Assembly (NCBI GenBank): GCA_963281155.1
Contig: CAUJLY010000002.1
Location: 3,348,001 to 3,412,000 of the forward strand
Source of the DNA: Rhabditophanes sp. KR3021
Lineage: Eukaryota; Nematoda; Chromadorea; Rhabditida; Alloionematidae
Direction: 5' to 3'
Length of the DNA stretch: 64,000 bases
Made by a program: the position numbers and the translations under genes. Below the pieces are notes generated by a model. That model saw only the letters and a program-made list of their open reading frames with translations, did no database searches and was not told the origin of the DNA. How positions within the stretch are numbered: position 1 is the first letter of the stretch; every line of letters begins with the position of its first letter. Below, one piece after another: positions 22,680 to 35,780 of this stretch.

Positions 22680-23701
22680 TTATTTTATTCCCAAAAACAT
22701 CATATTTATCGATATTGTTAATAACAAAAAAGAAAATTTAATAGAACTTCCACTTGATTTATCACATTTTTTACATTCATACATCAGACACACTTGAGCA
22801 TAATCATTTGGCGAAGGATAGACATTGTGTCCAATTACATCTAAAAATGTTATATTCTTTGGTTCGATTGTAACGAGTGTGGGATTTTTGGCGAAGAACG
22901 ATTTCCCATAATGCATAATAGATTTGTAATCGTATGAAACATCGTAATTGGAAACCATTGCTCCATCTATCTTTAAAAATTGGTTCTCTGATCCTTCCCG
23001 AATATTGTCAAAATTGATCTAAATAGCAATACATACAACATATTTTAATAGGATCAAACATACTTTGATATAATCATCTCTATCATTGCGCATGTGTTCA
23101 TGATAAAGGCCAACTACATGAAGCAATTCGTGAGCTACAATTCGTTTAGTCATGCACGTCTCTCTTCTTCCAGCGCTTAACTGTATTTGCTGCTTGCCTC
23201 CTAAGCGACCGACATATGAAAAACAACCAACACCAGAATCTGAAACAAATATGTAATTGTCCTGTTTTGTTCTTTCCTTAAAAATGATACATGTATACTT
23301 TTCAATTTCATCCATAGACGTTCTGATCATTTTTTTATCCCGAAGTGAGTAATTATTACTTAGTGAATATGGGATTACATACTTCTCACCTTCTACATAA
23401 TCCAGCCATTTTTTTGGATTCTGTTTGGCCAAAGCTGTGTAGAATATCGTATTGTTTTGAGGTTGCATTGTTTTGTTGCCATCATAGTTTTCTGTATTTG
23501 TTAGAAGCATATCTGCATCTGTCCAAATCATATCACCATCTTCCTGTTGCTCCAAATCAACTTCTTTTGGCTGAAAGTAATTAAATGTGTACATATAATA
23601 AATACTTAGTAAATACTTACATTTAATGGCATATTGTGATGTGATGGTAGGAATAGAATATGTATAAATAATGGAAAGAAGCATATTATTAAAGTTGCCA
23701 T
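22680..23701 (-). CDS. Astacin-family zinc metalloprotease, secreted
   Basis: Exons 23701-23621, 23570-23064 and 23018-22680, with introns of 50 and 45 nt, encode 308 residues. The first exon gives a hydrophobic signal peptide (MATLIICFFPLFIHIL). A propeptide of about 60 residues precedes the mature domain, which shows the zinc site HELLHVVGLYHEHMRNDRDD and the Met-turn SIMHYG with its Tyr ligand. Cysteines are placed as in astacins. There is no EGF, CUB or ShK domain after the catalytic domain. Instead the chain ends with DKSSGSS and a 20-residue hydrophobic tail, which resembles a GPI-attachment signal. Nematodes have large astacin families (nas genes), so a specific orthologue cannot be named. 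Confidence 0.93.
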
Positions 23702-24659
23702 ATAAGGAATGTGTATGTTAATACTATTAACATATAAATAAAAGTGAAGATCAAATGTTTCTAGACATATTGTGATAATGAAATGATCATACAAAAAGTT
23801 TGAGGAGGAGAAAGGAAATGTATATTCATATTTATAACACTTTTATTGTCAATGCTTGAAGCGAGATCATATTTAGGATGATTCAGAAGGAACGGTGTTT
23901 CAATGATTGCATCGTAATAGAAAAGTGTGTTTATTGACAAATCATTGTTTTCTATTAATTCTATAGAGGCTATAACATTTTTTGCTTACGAATCGTATTC
24001 ATACATTTCCTTGTGAATAAAGCGGTATGTTATTACTTTTACAAGAAATATATACAATGTTTTTGTTGGTTTAACTGTGTGAAATAAACAATTGAAAAAG
24101 GAAAAAAGATGACGCTGTATCTTGAATTTATTGCTGGTTGATATGAAATAAGCATGTTCTAAATGATGATCTCAATTATCTATTTATCCAAATAAATGCA
24201 TATTTTTTAGATAAACATAAAAACTTGAATTTGTAAATATAAATAACATCTTTTTTATGTAATACATATAAAAATAAAAGAACTTCGAGATTTTCAATAT
24301 CAGTTTGAATTTAATCATTCCATTAATCCTCTTATTTTAAACATTTTCATATTTTGAATTTATTCTTTTTTTGTAAATAGCGAACAATTATCCTAAGATC
24401 ATTTATTCTTTCAATTTTATTGAGTTTAATCATTTGGTGTGAAAAGATAAATAAAGTATTGTGATTTGAATAATAAGCATACGTGATATAAAATTGCAAA
24501 GACTGTGTAAGCTAAAGAATTTTACTTTGTTTACCATCGAATGAGATAAATGTCCGAAAGGTGATTGAAAGAAGTTTTATAAAATATATTGAAGTTGCAG
24601 AAGCTATTGATGGAAGTTGATTAGAACTACTGACATATATTTAGTATTTTACCTATATT
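23702..24659. other. Divergent promoter region between astacin and innexin genes
   Basis: 958 nt of AT-rich sequence between two divergently transcribed genes. No ORF of coding character, tRNA or obvious repeat was seen. Confidence 0.5.
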
Positions 24660-27600
24660 ATGGTGTTTGCCGAAATTGTCGGGACTTTATCGTTCCTTCA
24701 GCCACAGGCAGATGATGATATTGCAGATAGACTCCACTATTATTATACTTCAACGTTTCTACTCCTGACTGCCGTCTTGATTAGTCTAAAGATGTATGGC
24801 GGCAGACCAATGGAATGTCTTGTTAGTGCAGAATTTAAAAATTCATGGGAGGAGTACGTCGAGCTTTACTGTTGGTAGGTAACTTTTACTTGAAATTAGA
24901 ATTAGAAAGATTAAAATTGCTTAATAATGTAGAAAAGTAATCCCAAGCAGTACTTTATCTATTTAAAATAGGCTTTTATATATTTCTTAATCTTAAAAAA
25001 ATATCACTTTATTAAGCATCTCTCTTTATCATGCTCATAGTCGCTAAACGACTTATCATAACGGGCTACGAAAAAATTCCTATCTTTCTTGCTTTGTCCA
25101 ATCACTATAAGATCAAAATAATTGCCCATACATAGCAAAAAAAGTAGAGGGGTCAAAGGCTTTTTAATAACACTTTACAAAATTGGTCGGTGTTTGAGCA
25201 ATGATAGGTTAAATCAAAGTAGTTCTATGCCATTCTTCCTAATTTTTGATTCTCTTGCGGATGACTATAATATCGATATCGTACTTCAATTTGTAATTTT
25301 TTACACTGGCTACACCCTTTAAAATAAAAACAAAAAATGTTTACCTTAGAATGTCTTCTTCTTTCGAATGGGTGTAATTTTAATTATTCTCACGTGTCTA
25401 TTAAAAAGTTGAAACTTTACGTTTACTTTTATTTATTTCCTTATAGCTCAACCTGAAATTTCGTATTTCCTTACAGTTAAATATTAGTAAATTAGTCCAA
25501 AGGTTTTTTTCGTGAGATATTTAAATGCCTCCCCTGTCAGCAGAAAAGAGATATTGAAGATCTGTTTGATGGTAAAGGTAGATAAATTCCACGTCTTTCG
25601 AACTACAGAAACAGAATTTTTATAAAATATACATTGCTCCAGGAATGAGTCTTAAACTGTACTTCAAAAAAAACTGAGTCTAGTGGCATATTTATAAAAC
25701 CAAGTGGTTCGCTTGCTAGGATGACTAATAGGGAAGACCACAAGTGGTAGAAAGAATATTTTTTGTACTATGTTTATAAGTGCCAAAATAGGTTTACATT
25801 AATCAACGCTCTTATGTAGAAAGCTAAAATCTCATTTGGTTAGGCCGTCTGCAAGGCAATGATAAAAAAGAAGTCTCGAAGAGGTGTATTCCCAATCTGG
25901 TATTAGATAAAGTCTGTGAATAATGAATCATTTAGGTCAAAGAATACATACTTTGTATCCTTTAAGGAGAAGTTTCCAGACGGTCTTGAAGAAAGAGATT
26001 CAAGGATGGTCGCTTATTACCAGTGGATTCCATTTTATTTAGTGCTGTCTGCATTCATGTTTTATTCACCATGTTTAATATGGAGAGTGATGTATGACCG
26101 ATCGGGCATTCGCTTAAAGGATATTATGGCTTTTGGAACAGATAGATTGAATATTCAACCAGCTGTGCGCCAGAAAAACGTAGCGGGGTTGGCGCACCAC
26201 TTAACATCTATATTCAGGCACAGATTTCGTTTCGGAGCTCATCACGAATATCATCACAAACTATTTTCTAAAATAATTAATTTTAGATATTGTGAATCGT
26301 TTTTGACATTCTTGTACATTGGAATCAAAATACTTTTTTTAATCAACGTTATGATTCAATTGTATTTAATGAATAAATTCTTGCAAACTGAAGGCTATGG
26401 ATTCTATGGAGTCGGAGTTGTTAAAGATTTGATTAATGGACGACCATGGTCCGATTCGGGTAAGCTTTCGCGAGTTAAAATGGTTGATAAAGTTATTAAC
26501 ACAGCATAACATTTTATTAAATTGGTACTAACGGAATAAAATTGACAGAATGTTGATATAGTCAAATTTGTTTCAATTATTTGCCTACCATTCATTTTCC
26601 TAAAGCAAATTTTGTTCGTATATAGTTTCCCTTACGAGTGCAAACATTCATTAGGAATGTCGTATATTTATGTTGGGTTACTTTTAATTGATAAAATGTA
26701 TAAATTAATTGATATTAATTATTATTAATCTAGGATCTTTTCCCCGAGTCACGTTTTGTGATTTTGAATTCCGGGAGCTTGGAAATATACGCAATTATAG
26801 CGTACAATGCTTATTGGTATGTTTAGAATACTTTATAAAGCCAACTAAAATTATAGGTCATCAATATTTTCTGTGAGAAAATTTTCCTGTTGCTATGGCT
26901 ATGGTACTCCATACTAATTATTACTTCTATTGCATCCTTAATTAGTTGGACATCTTCAAGTGCATTTTATGAGGCCCGAAAAATTTTTATCATAAGAAGA
27001 TTAGAATTGGCCGATGTTGACTTTCATGCTTCTAATTACAAAGATGATATAGACGAGGTAACCTTCTGTATCTTATTTTAAATATTCCCTTTTAGTTTGT
27101 GTTGAATACAATCAAAACAGATGGTGTGTTTGTGTTGAAGATGCTAACAATACATTCCGGCTTATTAGTTTGCTCAGAGGTTGTTGATAAGATGTGGGAT
27201 ATTTACATGGAAAACAAAATTAAATTGAATGAAGTGTTCACTGAAAATATAAGCATAGGTAGGAAAAGCCAATTGAGTCCGCCGCCTATTGCTCGAAGAA
27301 AAACATCTGTGTTGGTCCCTTTGGTTACAGTTGATGAGTCGTACTTACCTTCGCACTACCATAGTCCAATATCTCATCCAATGATGACATCGCCTGGAAT
27401 TCACGAGGAAAGTGAAAATAGTGAGCATTCCCCAGTAGTTAGAAAACCAGCCATTAAAAGTGCAACAATAGCTTCAGCTGACACGGGAGCTGATGCAGAG
27501 ATCACATAGGGGTGGCCGGGTTCTTCTTCTTCTAGAACAGTAGGCACTGGAAGTATCAGAGGAACCCAACTCGCGATGGCAAGGTTAGTTGTTCGTGGAT

Positions 27601-27816
27601 CACATATCTTAGCATTGATAATCGTTTAGAGGAATGGGTAAAAGTGGGTTAACCCTGGCCAAAATAACTCGAGGAACAGCTTTTTCTTACGGAGGAATTG
27701 AAGATTCTGAAGAAAATATGGATGATCCACACAATATGCTTATGTATGATAATCCACAATCAAAGGCACGTGTAAGAAAAGGCGGATTGTCATTTGGGAG
27801 AATGAAAAGAAGATAA
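24660..27816 (+). CDS. Innexin (gap-junction subunit) with an in-frame TAG
   Basis: Four-pass membrane protein forming invertebrate gap junctions. Exons 24660-24874, 25936-26459, 26734-26816, 26857-27057, 27096-27583 and 27630-27816. TM1 is in [18 protein letters not shown]. The first extracellular loop has YCW and NTYFVSF. TM2 begins with YYQWIPFYL (the innexin YYQW signature). TM3 is [17 protein letters not shown]. The second loop has [10 protein letters not shown] and NYSVQC. TM4 is [16 protein letters not shown] long Ser/Pro/Ala-rich cytoplasmic tail follows. Translation stops at TAG 27507-27509 (478 residues), but the same frame continues through a phase-correct 46-nt intron for another 86 codons, ending RMKRR. 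So the TAG is either a sequence error, a natural variant, or read through. The first intron (1061 nt) is unusually long and holds coding-like debris. Confidence 0.93.
25031..25323 (+). pseudogene. Coding-like debris in innexin intron 1
   Basis: From ATG 25031 an open frame ([17 protein letters not shown]) runs about 33 codons to a TAG at 25131. A second frame overlapping its end continues with [16 protein letters not shown] to a TAA at 25321. Together they read like one hydrophobic/basic protein broken by a frame change. No family recognised. It lies on the same strand as the host innexin, inside its long first intron, so an alternative exon is another possibility. Confidence 0.25.
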
Positions 27817-28104
27817 ACTACACATTTTTTAACTTAATTAATCCTAGACAATGATATTTTATATCTATAATTGCGGTACACAGTTTCAAATTTATTTCAT
27901 TTCTAATAACTAAAAATAGTAACTTATATTCATAAAGTAATTATCATTTTTTTCCTTATCTTGTATAAAAATTTAAATAGTGACTTAAATTGAGTATAAA
28001 TTAGATAGTAACTAGAATTGAGATTAAATTCAAATTTATCATTTTGAACTAGTATAAATAATCATAAGGGAGTTAAAATATCCATTTGACCTGCTGTTGA
28101 AGTG

Positions 28105-28426
28105 ATGACTACTAACGAGGACCAATCTATCCTTCAACAACCGTGGTAGTAAGTTTTTGGCTGCATTTATAATGTAAACTATTTTTAGTCATGGATTTTT
28201 AACTCGCGAAGATCAACCTTCTATGCTGGAAGAGCGCGGTGACTTGTTGGTAAGGACATCGGAACCTGCAGCAGGTAAGCAACGTTGCTACATTCTTAGT
28301 ATCTTGATCAATCAAAATACGCATGAAATCAAGCACTACGTCGTCAGAAAGACTTCCAACAACAAATTAACTATAGGAGACACAATTATTTCCTCGGAAC
28401 AAATACAATCAACATTTTTTGAATAA
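28105..28426 (+). CDS. Stand-alone SH2-domain protein, truncated
   Basis: Exons 28105-28148 and 28189-28426 (40-nt intron, GTAAGT...TTTTTAG) encode 93 residues. After a 12-residue N-terminus comes PWYHGFLTRED, the start of an SH2 domain as in Fer/Fps-type kinases. GDLLVRTSE follows, where the LVR arginine is the phosphotyrosine ligand, then RCYILSI and HYVVRKT. The frame stops after STFFE, before the last helix and the usual LV..Y end of the domain. No kinase exon is seen downstream within several kb. It may be a small adaptor, a remnant of a Fer-like kinase gene, or the first exons of a gene whose remainder I did not find. Confidence 0.75.
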
Positions 28427-28909
28427 ATCTTAGAAAATAATATTTACGACTTAATTATATCAAAACAGATATTCTATTTATTTGAATTAAATTACATCTT
28501 TTGCTCTATAGGCACAATTAATTGCTGCAAATCGACCCTATTTTTACTTTGTAATTATATCTTCCGTATGTTTTCCCAAATCTTAAATATATTACTTTTC
28601 ATAGTCAAATTTTTTAATTAAATAGTCTAAATTACTCTAAACATGATTATTTTTCACTTTTTTATTAGTTCTAAAAAGTTATTTTTTAAGACATACGTAT
28701 AATCAATGTCACTTTCCTTTTATCAAGATTAATTTGTATTGTGTCTTTATCCGAATAAATTTATTTGTAAACAAAGCATAATCTAATAATCTATTTTTAA
28801 ATCTTTTTGCAACATTTAATTTTATAATTCAAGAAGTCGTTGACACAATTTAAAAACTGATTTATATTAGATTTCATTTTCGAAACAAACCATTTCATTT
28901 CTGAATCAA
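28427..28909. other. Intergenic region between the SH2 gene and a secreted peptide gene
   Basis: 483 nt of very AT-rich sequence with no recognisable feature. Confidence 0.45.
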
Positions 28910-29125
28910 ATGAAGTTATTTGCAATCACCATTTTCCTCTTGTTATCCATTTACGGATCAGGTTAGTCAACTTTCTTATTTAATTAAATGTATCTACATT
29001 TTTTAGAATTCAAATCAATCTTTGAATGTGAAAGCCACTTGGACTGTCTATGCAATGAAGCTGCAGCGCCGCATGCATGGTGTAATTATGAGAATACGTG
29101 TGAATGCCTTGAAACGGGACCTTAA
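28910..29125 (+). CDS. Small secreted cysteine-rich peptide
   Basis: Exons 28910-28961 and 29007-29125 (45-nt intron, GTTAGT...TTTTTAG) encode 56 residues. The first exon is an almost perfect signal peptide (MKLFAITIFLLLSIYGS). The mature part, about 38 residues, is acidic and has six cysteines in the pattern C-x6-C-x-C-x9-C-x5-C-x-C, consistent with three disulfides, ending CECLETGP. The splice phase, signal peptide and cysteine density argue that it is real although it is far below usual ORF cut-offs. No family was recognised. Antimicrobial, inhibitor or signalling roles are all possible. Confidence 0.72.
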
Positions 29126-32100
29126 TCACCCACCAAATATGTACAATTTATTTCTCCACTCTACTCAAATATCTTAAATTGATATCATATATTTTGTCAT
29201 TACTTATAAGCATAATATCAATTATTTTGATACTACATATTTTGAAAACAATCTTAAATAAAATCCACTAATGTATTTTCTATTTACAAAAAGCTACATT
29301 GTTCAACTATATGGGACTTTTGACAAAACTTCTTACTCGTAACCTATATATATAAACAGTTGCTCTTTAAGGTATTTATTACAAATATTAAGGTTACCTC
29401 CATTTGTTTATGTCCATTTCTGGTCAAATAAACAATCCTTTTTATGTTTATTTGTATATTTTCTTCATATGCCATAATTATCTATTTAGGATCGGTGTAA
29501 ATATACTTATAAGTGGTGTGAGAAATGAAGTAAGCAGATGCTATTCCTGACTACTCACTATGTAATAAATGCTGTTTTGAATAATTGCGTTTGTTAATTT
29601 TAGGGCAAACAATTATTGCTCCCCATAAAATTAACTTTTTCATTAACTTATTTGGGACTTCCATTGTGTGTGTCTTTGTTTTCAATAAAACTTTTAATCA
29701 AATTAAGGATACATATAATAAGTGGTAATCTATTGCTGTATTATGTATTAGCTGGGTGTATTTAAATCCTTTCTTATTTACTTAAAAAATTAACTATCCG
29801 TATCTCATTAAACATTCATGCCCTTCTTCTTTTAACTCTTTTTTATCAATCTCTTATTGTCTCTCAAAAAGTTCATTCTCTTTAACTTAGTACTAGCCAT
29901 CTGTCTTTTAGTATGTATTAAAGCAATCTTGCGCAAAACCACTTAAAACAATAACTGATCTTTATCTGCTCTTCATTATTGTAATATTCACTTTTTTAAT
30001 CTCCAAAGCTCTTTTATCTCAAAATATATTATTTATCTTAGTGGATCTTTCTTGATCCACTCCAAAAAGTGACCAAATTTCCGGTTATCATCCATTGTAT
30101 TATCATAAATTTAATTTATCTTTGGACACACAAACATTATTTCCTCAGAGCAAGTTTTTTACAAGTATCAATATCCTACCACATTTTTTATACCAGCATT
30201 TGATATTATTCTGATACACAAGTAACATTTAATAAATGTAAATAAATAGGAAAGATCAAGTACATACAATACGTCCGCCAACTTACTTTTATCCATATGT
30301 ATTATTTATCTTTATTATGTATACTTGCAAATTTGCTATTAATATTTCCTATTCTTTTTTATTTGGTTCATTAGCATAAATGTTTTCTTTAATCAAACCG
30401 CCATCTGTGACATCTTTAAACATTTTTGCCTTGTAAATAAAGGCAAATATCGTAAATAATAGTTATTCATTAACTTTGTACTAAAATACCGCCAAAACCA
30501 TCACCATCTCAGTAATACATTTGTCTACAATATTGTAGTATATTTCTTATTTAAGTATAAATAAATTTTAAATTATTTAGTATTGCAAAAAGTTGATAAT
30601 ATTATAGTTTATGTATTGGTTGCATGACTTTTCAAATGTATCATTACTTAATGGTAAGTTAATTTATTGTTAATGAAAATAAGCAAACAATGACAACCAC
30701 AATATTGAAAACCCATGCTGTGACTTGTATGCTTTATATCATGGTAATTTTATGAGGGCACAATAATGAAAAAAGACAATCATTTTGTTTGAATTCATTA
30801 TTTTAATCTTTCTTCTCAAATAGCCCGTTTTTTAACTGTTCTCGATGATACAAATAAATATATAGATTTGAATCATATGTTTTGCCAATCTTTAAAAATT
30901 AAAACCTATTTCGCTTTATTCCACATTATTTAAAATAATTTCACATAGTTATCGCCTCCTAATCCTTTACGTAAAGTATATTTCACAAAATATTCACTTT
31001 ATCTTTTGATAATATCCTGCCAAATATTTTATGTATGCCTTCATTCATTACTAAAAAATATTAAGAAACTGTATTTTTATCATATTAAATCATACTTGTG
31101 CTTATACTTCCATATTTTCCTTTAATTGTTAATTTAATTTATGCACATTACAAATTTTTATTATGAAAGACTTTTTGTTAGTATTCAAAAAATAATCTCA
31201 CTTTTTCTTATTTCTAAAAATATCACATTTCAAATAAAACAACCTTCCCAATTATTTAAAAACCATCATTTTTATACTATACATAGCACATTTGTCTTCC
31301 ATCTAATTACAAGTAGAAGACAAAGATTTTTTGATTTCCATCAAAAGATATTAATTGGATCTGACAAATTATCTTTTTTCCGCCTCCGAACATCAATACG
31401 ATACTTATAAGTGATACTTAGTTTACATGAGTAACCTATTTATTTTCCTCATCCGATTTACTATTCTAAATGACATGTTTCTACGTGATTCATTCAGAAG
31501 CAGTACAATCGCATACCATCTTTTTTCACGCTCCATAACATCCATTACTATTTATGTATGTTGATAATCATTTAAATAACCATATTATAAAATGAAAACA
31601 ATATGGACAGTTTTTATGCAATCGCCATATTAATCTTATTTGTAACGAGTTTCACAAACTCGATATATTAATATTGTCGACTTCTAAGGTAAACGATTGA
31701 ATTATCAAAAAACTACAGGTACCATTTATTTACATTGTATACTTTTAAGAAATCGTAATAAATAGAAGATATGTCCAATTTCTTTGTCCAGCAATGCAAA
31801 TTTAATAATAGACTTATCAAAAGCCTATTAGCCAGTGTTTTTAAGCATCCTTGAATTTTTAGTTTTGCGCTAACAACTTCGCAACATTTATGATATTTGT
31901 GATTTTTATCCAAATGTGTATCGCAATTTTCATTCAAAATGCAATGTAAATTATCATTTTTTTAAATATAAGGTGAAATAAAAGGGCGGCATTTTATTTT
32001 TAATACCACTACCAAATACCCTCTTTCTATTTACAGAATTCTATTGATCATTCACTTATTTTGTACATACCTGTATATAGTCAAGTTATTTGTATTTCTT

Positions 32101-32941
32101 TGTAAAGATGAAAATGTTATGACTAAGTATGGAATAACAAAGAAAATGTATATTGTAGTAGTTATTCAGTGTTAACAATTAAAAGGTTCACTTGTCCATT
32201 GCTAATAACTTTAACCAGATAATTGAAATTATAATTCTTGTTTAGAACGTTTTGTCATTAATAATTGGCCTATTAAGTCAAAAGATGATTCCGCTCATCA
32301 ATTAATAATTTTTTATATAAAAGCTTGTACCCACTGCTGCCATCGTTTGATATGTCCAAAATCCCGACCTCCCTCCTTGACTTTTTCTTTATCCTTTAAC
32401 CTTTTTTGTAAAATTATATACTGGCTAAGAGGGTCATTTGTTTGGCACGTTTCGTCAAAAACACTCATTATTGTGCGCATCTTTGCAAGCTATTGTATTA
32501 ATGAATAATTAATATTTACACTGATCTAACACATTCTTGATTGTGACCACGCAGTTTTAACATTGACTACACTTGTTTTTGTTAATTTAAATAACAACAA
32601 CTCTTATTAATTATTTAGAACTGAAGGTGCAGTAATACAAATAAGTATACCTTATCAAAATACTCATCGAAACAGTATCTTCAAATTAGTAGTATTTATT
32701 AGTAGAATAAAGACAATTACTGAAAATACTTCACATATCTAAGATTAGTCTATTTTATTTGAAATTGTACAAGTCAATTGAGCAGATGCGATTTGACGGG
32801 TTAATATGAAAAGCCTTATCCTAATGTTGATAAAAAGTGACTTTATCCTTCTGCGCTAATAACTTTATAATAAATCAAAATAAGCGCTTGTTTCGAGAAG
32901 TAATCGTGTTATTCTTAATTAATTTACAATGCATTTTATTA

Positions 32942-32983
32942 CATTTTGCTACATATTTATTTCATTTTGCTACATATTTATTT
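32942..32983 (+). repeat. Two perfect copies of a 21-nt tandem repeat
   Basis: The 21-nt unit beginning CATTTTGCTACAT occurs twice back to back (32942-32962 and 32963-32983) and is flanked by partial copies (CATTTTAT) on both sides. Confidence 0.85.
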
Positions 32984-35764
32984 CATTTTATTATAATATA
33001 TTCCATGGTTCGCAATTATTCATACACTTCCAAGTGATTACGTTAAGTATGTAGATATGTTAATTACATTGCCACCATCACTAAAATCGTTTTTGGTAAA
33101 CATCTCCTAAATCAAGCAACCATTAAATGTATTCTTCAGCCTATGAAGCCTAATTATACTATATATGATAAATGGCCTACTTATGTCTATTCAACGGAAC
33201 ATAATTAATATCAATCGCAAAAATGATCCCCCGAGATGGGATGTTTTAAGCCATTATTTTGCGCATCCATTTTGTACAACCACCTGCCTGTCCTTAGTGC
33301 CAATTTATAAACATAGATGATATTTATTTATGGTACCATACAAATGTACTTAATCCTTTTCTAGTATTTTTAAATTAGTTCTTGTACAGTTTATATGGAT
33401 TCCAATTTTAACTTGTCTCTCTTTATTAGACCAATATGTTCATCAATAGGAAATGATACTTAAATCCTCATTTTGCTTTTTATTTCCATTTGGGTTTTAT
33501 CGTCAATAAGAGAATGCCCATTCAATTTCATTAATGTATAAACCCATTAAATATTTCGACTTTACGCTAGTTAAGTGATCTGACTCGACAAGGATCTTAT
33601 TGATAATACATTGTTAACCTCTTCTAACTCACTAATCAGATCAACACATTCTCTTGGATTATGAATGTTATTAAATTAATCTATGTTTTATTTACATATA
33701 TTTACATATTTTCAAGTCTGTCTTAAACAAACGCCGTTCAAGTTAAACAATTTAATTGCTTTTGTCAAAATAATATGTAAGAGGGATATAAATATTTAAT
33801 CGTATCAAAATCTCCTCCTGTTTCATTAAGCAGCGAATTAATGAACGATCCCGATAATAGATTTGACTCGATTTGATAAATTACTTATTTCCTGCAAACA
33901 TAATTAGGAAACAACTGGAAAGTGTGTTAGCAAGTAGATAACTAAACTACATGTTAAAGTAAAAATAAATATGTACAAAGTAAAAATAAATAATTGTTTT
34001 TAATGATTAATAATTAATCTATCAAGCAGTATTTGATTGAATCATCACTTGATTGCGTTGTTTTTCCATTTTCTTTGCTATTGCTTATCCATGCATTTGT
34101 TGTATAAGTGACACTTTACTTATCTAATAACTAATCTCGTTCCTTTTTTGACGCGAGAGAATCTTATAAAAAGTGAGTTTAGATCAAGATTTGCCTGTGC
34201 GTACACTTTACAATTAGAGAGCGCCACCTTTCCTAAGTCCACATTGATCGATGTTTTAATGGCACATTTAATGTTCTTTAAAAGCTATAAAACACAAATA
34301 GCGATGATGTGTGTTCGTTAAAGACGACTGTAGACTAAACATAGATGAGTAAAATATAAATATTAATAGCACTTACTATATATTTTGTATTATTATTGTT
34401 AAATCTAATTTATTCATGAATGTCAAATATATTTTAATATTTTAAACTGCGCAAAAATGGAATACTTTTACTATATTTCATTAAATATTACACGTTTTCC
34501 AACTGGTCAACTTTTAAAATATAATCCAGTGGAGGATGTGCGTTGGTAGATGTTTTTGGTTGATTGTTTAGGTGATGTTTTTGTGATAAAGTATAAAAAA
34601 CTGGAGATTCAGCACTTGTATGAATCATGAAATAATTTCTTGATTTGTCAAAAAATACTTACTATGAATATGGTTATTTTGTTATGACTAAGTACATCAA
34701 ATTGTTTTTTATTCAGTTAACATTTTCCATTTATTTAGATGACACTATTGTACATAGATATGTAGAATGTACATTGTCGTAGTCTTGTTCAACATGTTTA
34801 CACACACTATTTTAGTTAGCATAACTGTTTTGATTATCTAACGTATGAAATTCAGATACTTTTTAACTCATTAACCTTCAAAACAATCGTTTTGAGCTTA
34901 TTTAAAACATGACCACCTATCTAAAATAATTTTGTTCCTTAATTGTAAATTGAGCAAGATCAGTAATGACATTTTTTATTCTGTATACTTCGTCGACACC
35001 GCTAAGTAGATTGATAACAAATGTTTGATAATATTTTAATCATAACATCATTAATATCATCTGATACATCTTTAAATGCATATATCAGTATGTAGACAAA
35101 TATTAATGCATCAAAGACATGTCACAAATACAATGCTGCGAGCCTATTGATACTATGCTAACTATACAGCTTAATCGTTCTAATGTACTAATCTACTACT
35201 AACTTAGATGGTCATTTATTTTTGTCGAAAAGACTATTTTGTGTACAATTTACGTTGTAATGCATAATATGTTCATTTAAAAAGAAGATATAAAAAGATT
35301 TTTTTAAATGTCAAAAAACAGTGATTTAATTATTCGTTCAAGCATAATTTTTTGATTACTTTGTTTACAATGATTCGCTTCCAATCACCATCTCTAATTA
35401 CACAATTAATCAAGTGCTATTCTCATGTTCGCACTTATCACCTACATTACCAACAGACAAAATAAAATAACTCAAGACGGTTCTTACTTGCAAAATATCT
35501 CATTCTATTATGTATATTTGCAATTTGTGTGTAGGTCAAACATTTTAAATTTGTAAAAAAGTTTTCACATTTAGGGAAACTTTCAATCAGGTTACGTCAA
35601 ACATTTAGCTAAAATAATAGATAAAGATAATACCATCACAGTTTGTACTCATTGGACCCCTTATTTGTTTTGTCTCCTATTTTCCTTGGAGTTGGCATGA
35701 TGGATTCCGTAGTATGACGCCTTTTTGACGTCAAACAAATCTAAATAAGTAAATTGTGAGGGTG

Positions 35765-35780
35765 CTACCGGAAACGGTAG
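35765..35780 (+). other. Short hairpin with GAAA tetraloop
   Basis: CTACCG-GAAA-CGGTAG forms a perfect 6-bp stem closed by a GNRA loop, and is GC-rich against a very AT-rich background. The stem does not extend further. It may be part of an RNA, or chance. Confidence 0.3.

Noticed and set aside
25500..25700. SR-protein RRM fragment (RDIEDLF..KGR) in innexin intron 1
   Set aside because: Only about eight residues resemble an RRM; the following sequence has stops and no RNP motif.
31141..31410. 89-codon + strand frame in the gene desert
   Set aside because: Phe/Ile/Leu-rich translation of T-rich DNA, with no splice, signal or domain evidence.
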